Source: DAXETY01 sp051155755
Lineage (GTDB): Bacteria; Desulfobacterota; Desulfobacteria; Desulfobacterales; SG8-13
Length of the DNA: 64,000 nt
Assembly (NCBI GenBank): GCA_051155755.1
Contig: DAXETY010000019.1
Location: 51,022 to 115,021 of the forward strand
Reading direction: 5' to 3'
Shown: in pieces, positions 61,985 to 64,000 of the stretch
How positions within the stretch are numbered: the first letter of the stretch is position 1
Layout: each line of letters starts with the position of its first letter
Translations under genes and position numbers: made by a program
Notes under the pieces: model-generated
What the model saw: only the letters and a program-made list of their open reading frames with translations
The model's database searches: none
What the model was told of the DNA's origin: nothing

Positions 61985-62619
61985 TCAAAGTGTTTCTGGC
62001 CGATGACCACAGCATTGTCAGAGCCGGCCTGCGGCGTTTGATCGAAGAAAGCGGCGATATGCAGGTGGTGGCCGAGGCCGACGACGGCCGCAGTGCACTG
62101 CGGGAAATCGAAAAAACCCGACCGGATGTGGCGGTCATCGATATCTCCATGCCGGGTCTGGACGGCCTGGAGGTCATCAGCCGTTTGAGGGATCGTTTTC
62201 CGGAACTGCCCGTGCTGGTGCTGACCATGCACGAAGAAGGTCAGTATGTGGTGCGTGCCTTCGAAGCCGGGGCCCGCGGCTATATCACCAAGCAGTCGGC
62301 CCCGGAGCAGCTGGTGAACGCAATCCGCAAAGTGATCGGCGGCAGCCGCTATCTCACCGATGAAGCCGCCGAAGCGCTCGCCATTCGGGTGGCCCGGGGC
62401 AAGCGGGAACAAAGCCCGCTGGACTCACTCTCCATGCGCGAGCTGCAGGTGCTGCGGCGCCTGGCCATGGGCAGCACCAATCGCGAGATTGCCCGCATGT
62501 ACGGCATCAGTATCAAAACCGTCGACACCTACCGCCTGCGTATTCTCAAAAAACTGAACCTGCGCAACAACGCCGAGCTGTCCCGATTTGCCATCCAGAA
62601 TCGTCTGGTCGAACTGTGA
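61981..62619 (+). CDS. NarL/FixJ-type response regulator
   Basis: A 212-residue two-domain regulator. The receiver has ADDHSIVRAG and the phosphoacceptor Asp54 in VAVIDISMPGLDG. The LuxR-type helix-turn-helix is LSMRELQVLRRLAMGSTNREIARMYGISIKTVDTY (split around residues 148-182). It is the partner of the histidine kinase with which it overlaps by 4 bases. The three tandem AAAATTTT-type repeats at 62651-62685, just after the gene and before the TRAP gene, are a possible binding site. Confidence 0.93.
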   Translation: MIKVFLADDHSIVRAGLRRLIEESGDMQVVAEADDGRSALREIEKTRPDVAVIDISMPGLDGLEVISRLRDRFPELPVLVLTMHEEGQYVVRAFEAGARGYITKQSAPEQLVNAIRKVIGGSRYLTDEAAEALAIRVARGKREQSPLDSLSMRELQVLRRLAMGSTNREIARMYGISIKTVDTYRLRILKKLNLRNNAELSRFAIQNRLVEL

Positions 62620-62650
62620 CCGAATTTGGAACCCGCGAATTGGCTGTCAG

Positions 62651-62685
62651 AAAATTTCGTACAAAATTTTACAAAATTTTCGTAC
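62651..62685. repeat. Three tandem AAAATTTT-TAC direct repeats
   Basis: AAAATTTCGTAC, AAAATTTTAC and AAAATTTTCGTAC follow each other with no gap at 62651-62662, 62663-62672 and 62673-62685. They lie 32 bases after the regulator stop and about 140 bases before the TRAP binding-protein gene. They could be operator half-sites or an upstream AT-rich promoter element. Confidence 0.7.
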
Positions 62686-62707
62686 AAGCAAATCAGAAGT
62701 TTCAACC

Positions 62708-62736
62708 TTTACAACGACTCCTTCAACCAATAATTA
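62708..62736 (+). promoter_or_regulatory. Possible promoter of the TRAP-TAXI gene
   Basis: TTTACA (62708-62713), 17 bases, TAATTA (62731-62736), directly followed by an 8-bp hairpin (62744-62761, GTGGCCTG/CAGGCCAC) near the expected start of transcription. The start codon is 87 bases further on. The match is only moderate. Confidence 0.35.
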
Positions 62737-62822
62737 TAAAAAGGTGGCCTGTCCAGGCCACACCAACCCGGGGTGGTTTCAGGGCGCCCCAAATTAAAAA
62801 GGGAGAAAGGAGAGGTTGTATT

Positions 62823-63800
62823 ATGAAACGAGGATTGTTCACGATTCTGCTGGCCGTTGCCGTGGTGGCGCTGGGCATCACGCCGGCGTCCGCCGAAGAA
62901 TACAACGTGCAGATCGGCGGCGGTCCCACCGGCGGCACATTCAATACGTTCGCCAACGGGATGGCCATTCACGTGCCGAAAGTCAACCCGAACATCAAGG
63001 CTACGGCGGTGGGCTCCGGCGGTTCGGTGGAAAACGTCAAGCGTGTCTCCAAGGGCGAGTCCGATTTCGGGCTATGCTACGCGGTGGACAGCGCCCTGGG
63101 CTTTGCCGGCAAACTGCCCCAGGACGACACCAAGTACAACGATCTGCGCTCCATGGGCTATCTGTACGGGGCGCCGGCCCAGCTGGTGGTGCGGGCCGAC
63201 AGCAACGTCAACAGCGCTTACGATCTGAAAGGCAAGCGCGTGGCCGTGGGCAATGCCGGATCCGGTGCCGCCGCCAGCGCCGAGCGTTTCTTCCGTCACA
63301 TCGGCGTCTGGGACAATTTCAACCCGACCTTCATGGGTTACTCGGCCGCGGCCAGTGCATTCCAGGACGGCAAGATCGACGCTTTCTGGGTCCTGGTCGG
63401 CTATCCGAACCGCTCGGTCATCGAAGCCAGCGTCCAGGTCAAGATCAAGCTGGTCGATGTCGGGGTGGATGCCGAGAAAAGCGGTTTCTACGACGCTTAC
63501 GCCTATTCGCCGACCACGATTCCGGCCGGAACCTACGGCAAGGGAATGCCCGAGACCAAGACATTTCAGGACTCCACCATTCTGAGCGCCAACAAGGGTC
63601 TTTCCGAGGACCTGGTTTACACGGTCATGAAGACCCTGTGGTCCAAAGAAGGCATGGAGGCCATGGTTACCGCCAAGAAGACCTTCGATGAAATGACCCT
63701 CGAAAATGGATTCCGCGGTGCCTCGGTTCCGCTGCATCCGGGAGCGGTCAAGTTCTGGAAGGAGCAGGGCAAGGACATTCCGGAAGGCTTGATGCCGTAG
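62823..63800 (+). CDS. TRAP transporter, TAXI-family solute-binding protein
   Basis: A 325-residue periplasmic binding protein with a signal peptide (MKRGLFTILLAVAVVALGIT) and the TAXI pattern IGGGPTGGTFNTFANG near the N-terminus. Two binding lobes follow. Conserved features include the GSGGSVENVKRV and GNAGSGAAASAERFF motifs. TAXI proteins bind organic acids such as glutamate or 2-oxoglutarate and deliver them to a fused DctQM-type permease, which is not in this window and may lie beyond the right edge. GGAGAGG lies 9 bases before ATG 62823. The kinase/regulator pair directly upstream probably controls it. Confidence 0.92.
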   Translation: MKRGLFTILLAVAVVALGITPASAEEYNVQIGGGPTGGTFNTFANGMAIHVPKVNPNIKATAVGSGGSVENVKRVSKGESDFGLCYAVDSALGFAGKLPQDDTKYNDLRSMGYLYGAPAQLVVRADSNVNSAYDLKGKRVAVGNAGSGAAASAERFFRHIGVWDNFNPTFMGYSAAASAFQDGKIDAFWVLVGYPNRSVIEASVQVKIKLVDVGVDAEKSGFYDAYAYSPTTIPAGTYGKGMPETKTFQDSTILSANKGLSEDLVYTVMKTLWSKEGMEAMVTAKKTFDEMTLENGFRGASVPLHPGAVKFWKEQGKDIPEGLMP

Positions 63801-63833
63801 ATTTTTTTCGACGGCAGTGATGAACCCGTCAAG

Positions 63834-63875
63834 CCGGGGAAGAGCCTTGCGCTCTTCCCCCAATTTATTTTGTGT
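63834..63875 (+). terminator. Rho-independent terminator after the TRAP-TAXI gene
   Basis: A perfect 10-bp stem GGGGAAGAGC/GCTCTTCCCC (63836-63845 with 63851-63860), a 5-base loop, then CAATTTATTTTGTG. It separates the binding-protein gene from what follows. The last 125 bases of the window (63876-64000) show no gene. Confidence 0.88.
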
Positions 63876-64000
63876 GATATGCAGACACAGCCGTCTGCAA
63901 TTCTGAAATGCCCCGGCTCCCGGGTTTTTCCAGCCTGCCCTCACCGAAGTCTTATCCGGAGCCGCAAACCAATCGTTCCGGCCGGCACTGTCGGCCGCCG

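Noticed and set aside
1..64000. CRISPR arrays, insertion sequences, integrases or prophage genes
   Set aside because: No regularly spaced repeats, transposase motifs, integrase motifs or phage structural genes were seen. The single HNH protein at 55881 has no mobile context.

Overview
This 64 kb window has the protein repertoire of an anaerobic, Gram-negative deltaproteobacterium, most likely a sulfate reducer of the Desulfobacterota (Desulfosarcina-like). The pointers are a periplasmic selenocysteine formate dehydrogenase with its FdhE maturation factor, membrane subunits of a sodium-pumping decarboxylase, a TAXI-type TRAP binding protein, several Cys-cluster proteins, a DsbD/TlpA/peroxiredoxin set and many cyclic-di-GMP proteins. 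No dsr, apr or rRNA gene is present, so the lineage is an inference. The window is gene-dense (about 53 protein genes) and GC-rich. No tRNA, rRNA, CRISPR array, insertion sequence or prophage was recognised.

Layout. 1-732: a truncated Cys-cluster gene and a small unknown gene, ended by a strong terminator. 907-11488, all on the minus strand: clpB, then DHH phosphoesterase, metallo-beta-lactamase-fold hydrolase, sirC-type siroheme enzyme, a CcsA-type cytochrome c assembly protein, hemA and fabD, then oadG and oadB. 11697-16274: a PilZ gene behind a palindrome-bearing promoter, then a periplasmic thiol/selenol redox block (selenocysteine thioredoxin-fold protein, exported peroxiredoxin, TlpA) facing dsbD. 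16516-21366: fdhA (Sec192), fdhB and fdhE. 21682-26393: trmL, an amidohydrolase, a Cys-cluster protein, an SLC13 transporter with TrkA-C domains and a DUF2062 protein. 26523-40183, minus strand: MFS transporter, glutaredoxin-like protein, a small beta-rich protein, a 1421-residue GGDEF/ATPase/HEAT protein, an orphan SpoT-like HD protein, a DUF4124 protein, a methyltransferase, an AarF/UbiB kinase and a 2,4-dienoyl-CoA reductase-like enzyme. 40412-44609: class IV aminotransferase, trxB, a membrane protein, a small Cys-rich protein missed by length cut-offs, and htpX. 44968-49118: a PilZ protein and an HD-GYP phosphodiesterase. 49160-55773: a methyltransferase, a five-S1-domain protein, and a ybbA-ybbP-tesA-like cassette. 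55881-59418: HNH protein, dksA, a PHP domain fused to RNase III, and a radical SAM protein. 59513-63800: a Cache/PAS histidine kinase with a NarL-type regulator beside a TRAP-TAXI binding protein.

How they fit together. Two genes that look broken by an in-frame TGA are read here as selenoproteins. Each TGA is followed by a short hairpin with the same GGC loop, the expected form of a bacterial SECIS. DsbD, TlpA, the seleno-redoxin and the exported peroxiredoxin form a plausible periplasmic reducing and peroxide-removal module. FdhAB with FdhE is a soluble periplasmic formate dehydrogenase of the Desulfovibrio type. The GGDEF, PilZ and HD-GYP proteins suggest local cyclic-di-GMP circuits.

The observations that most deserve follow-up are the seleno-redox module, the PHP-RNase III fusion and a 105-base three-hairpin repeat present twice, about 39 kb apart, each time just upstream of a gene.
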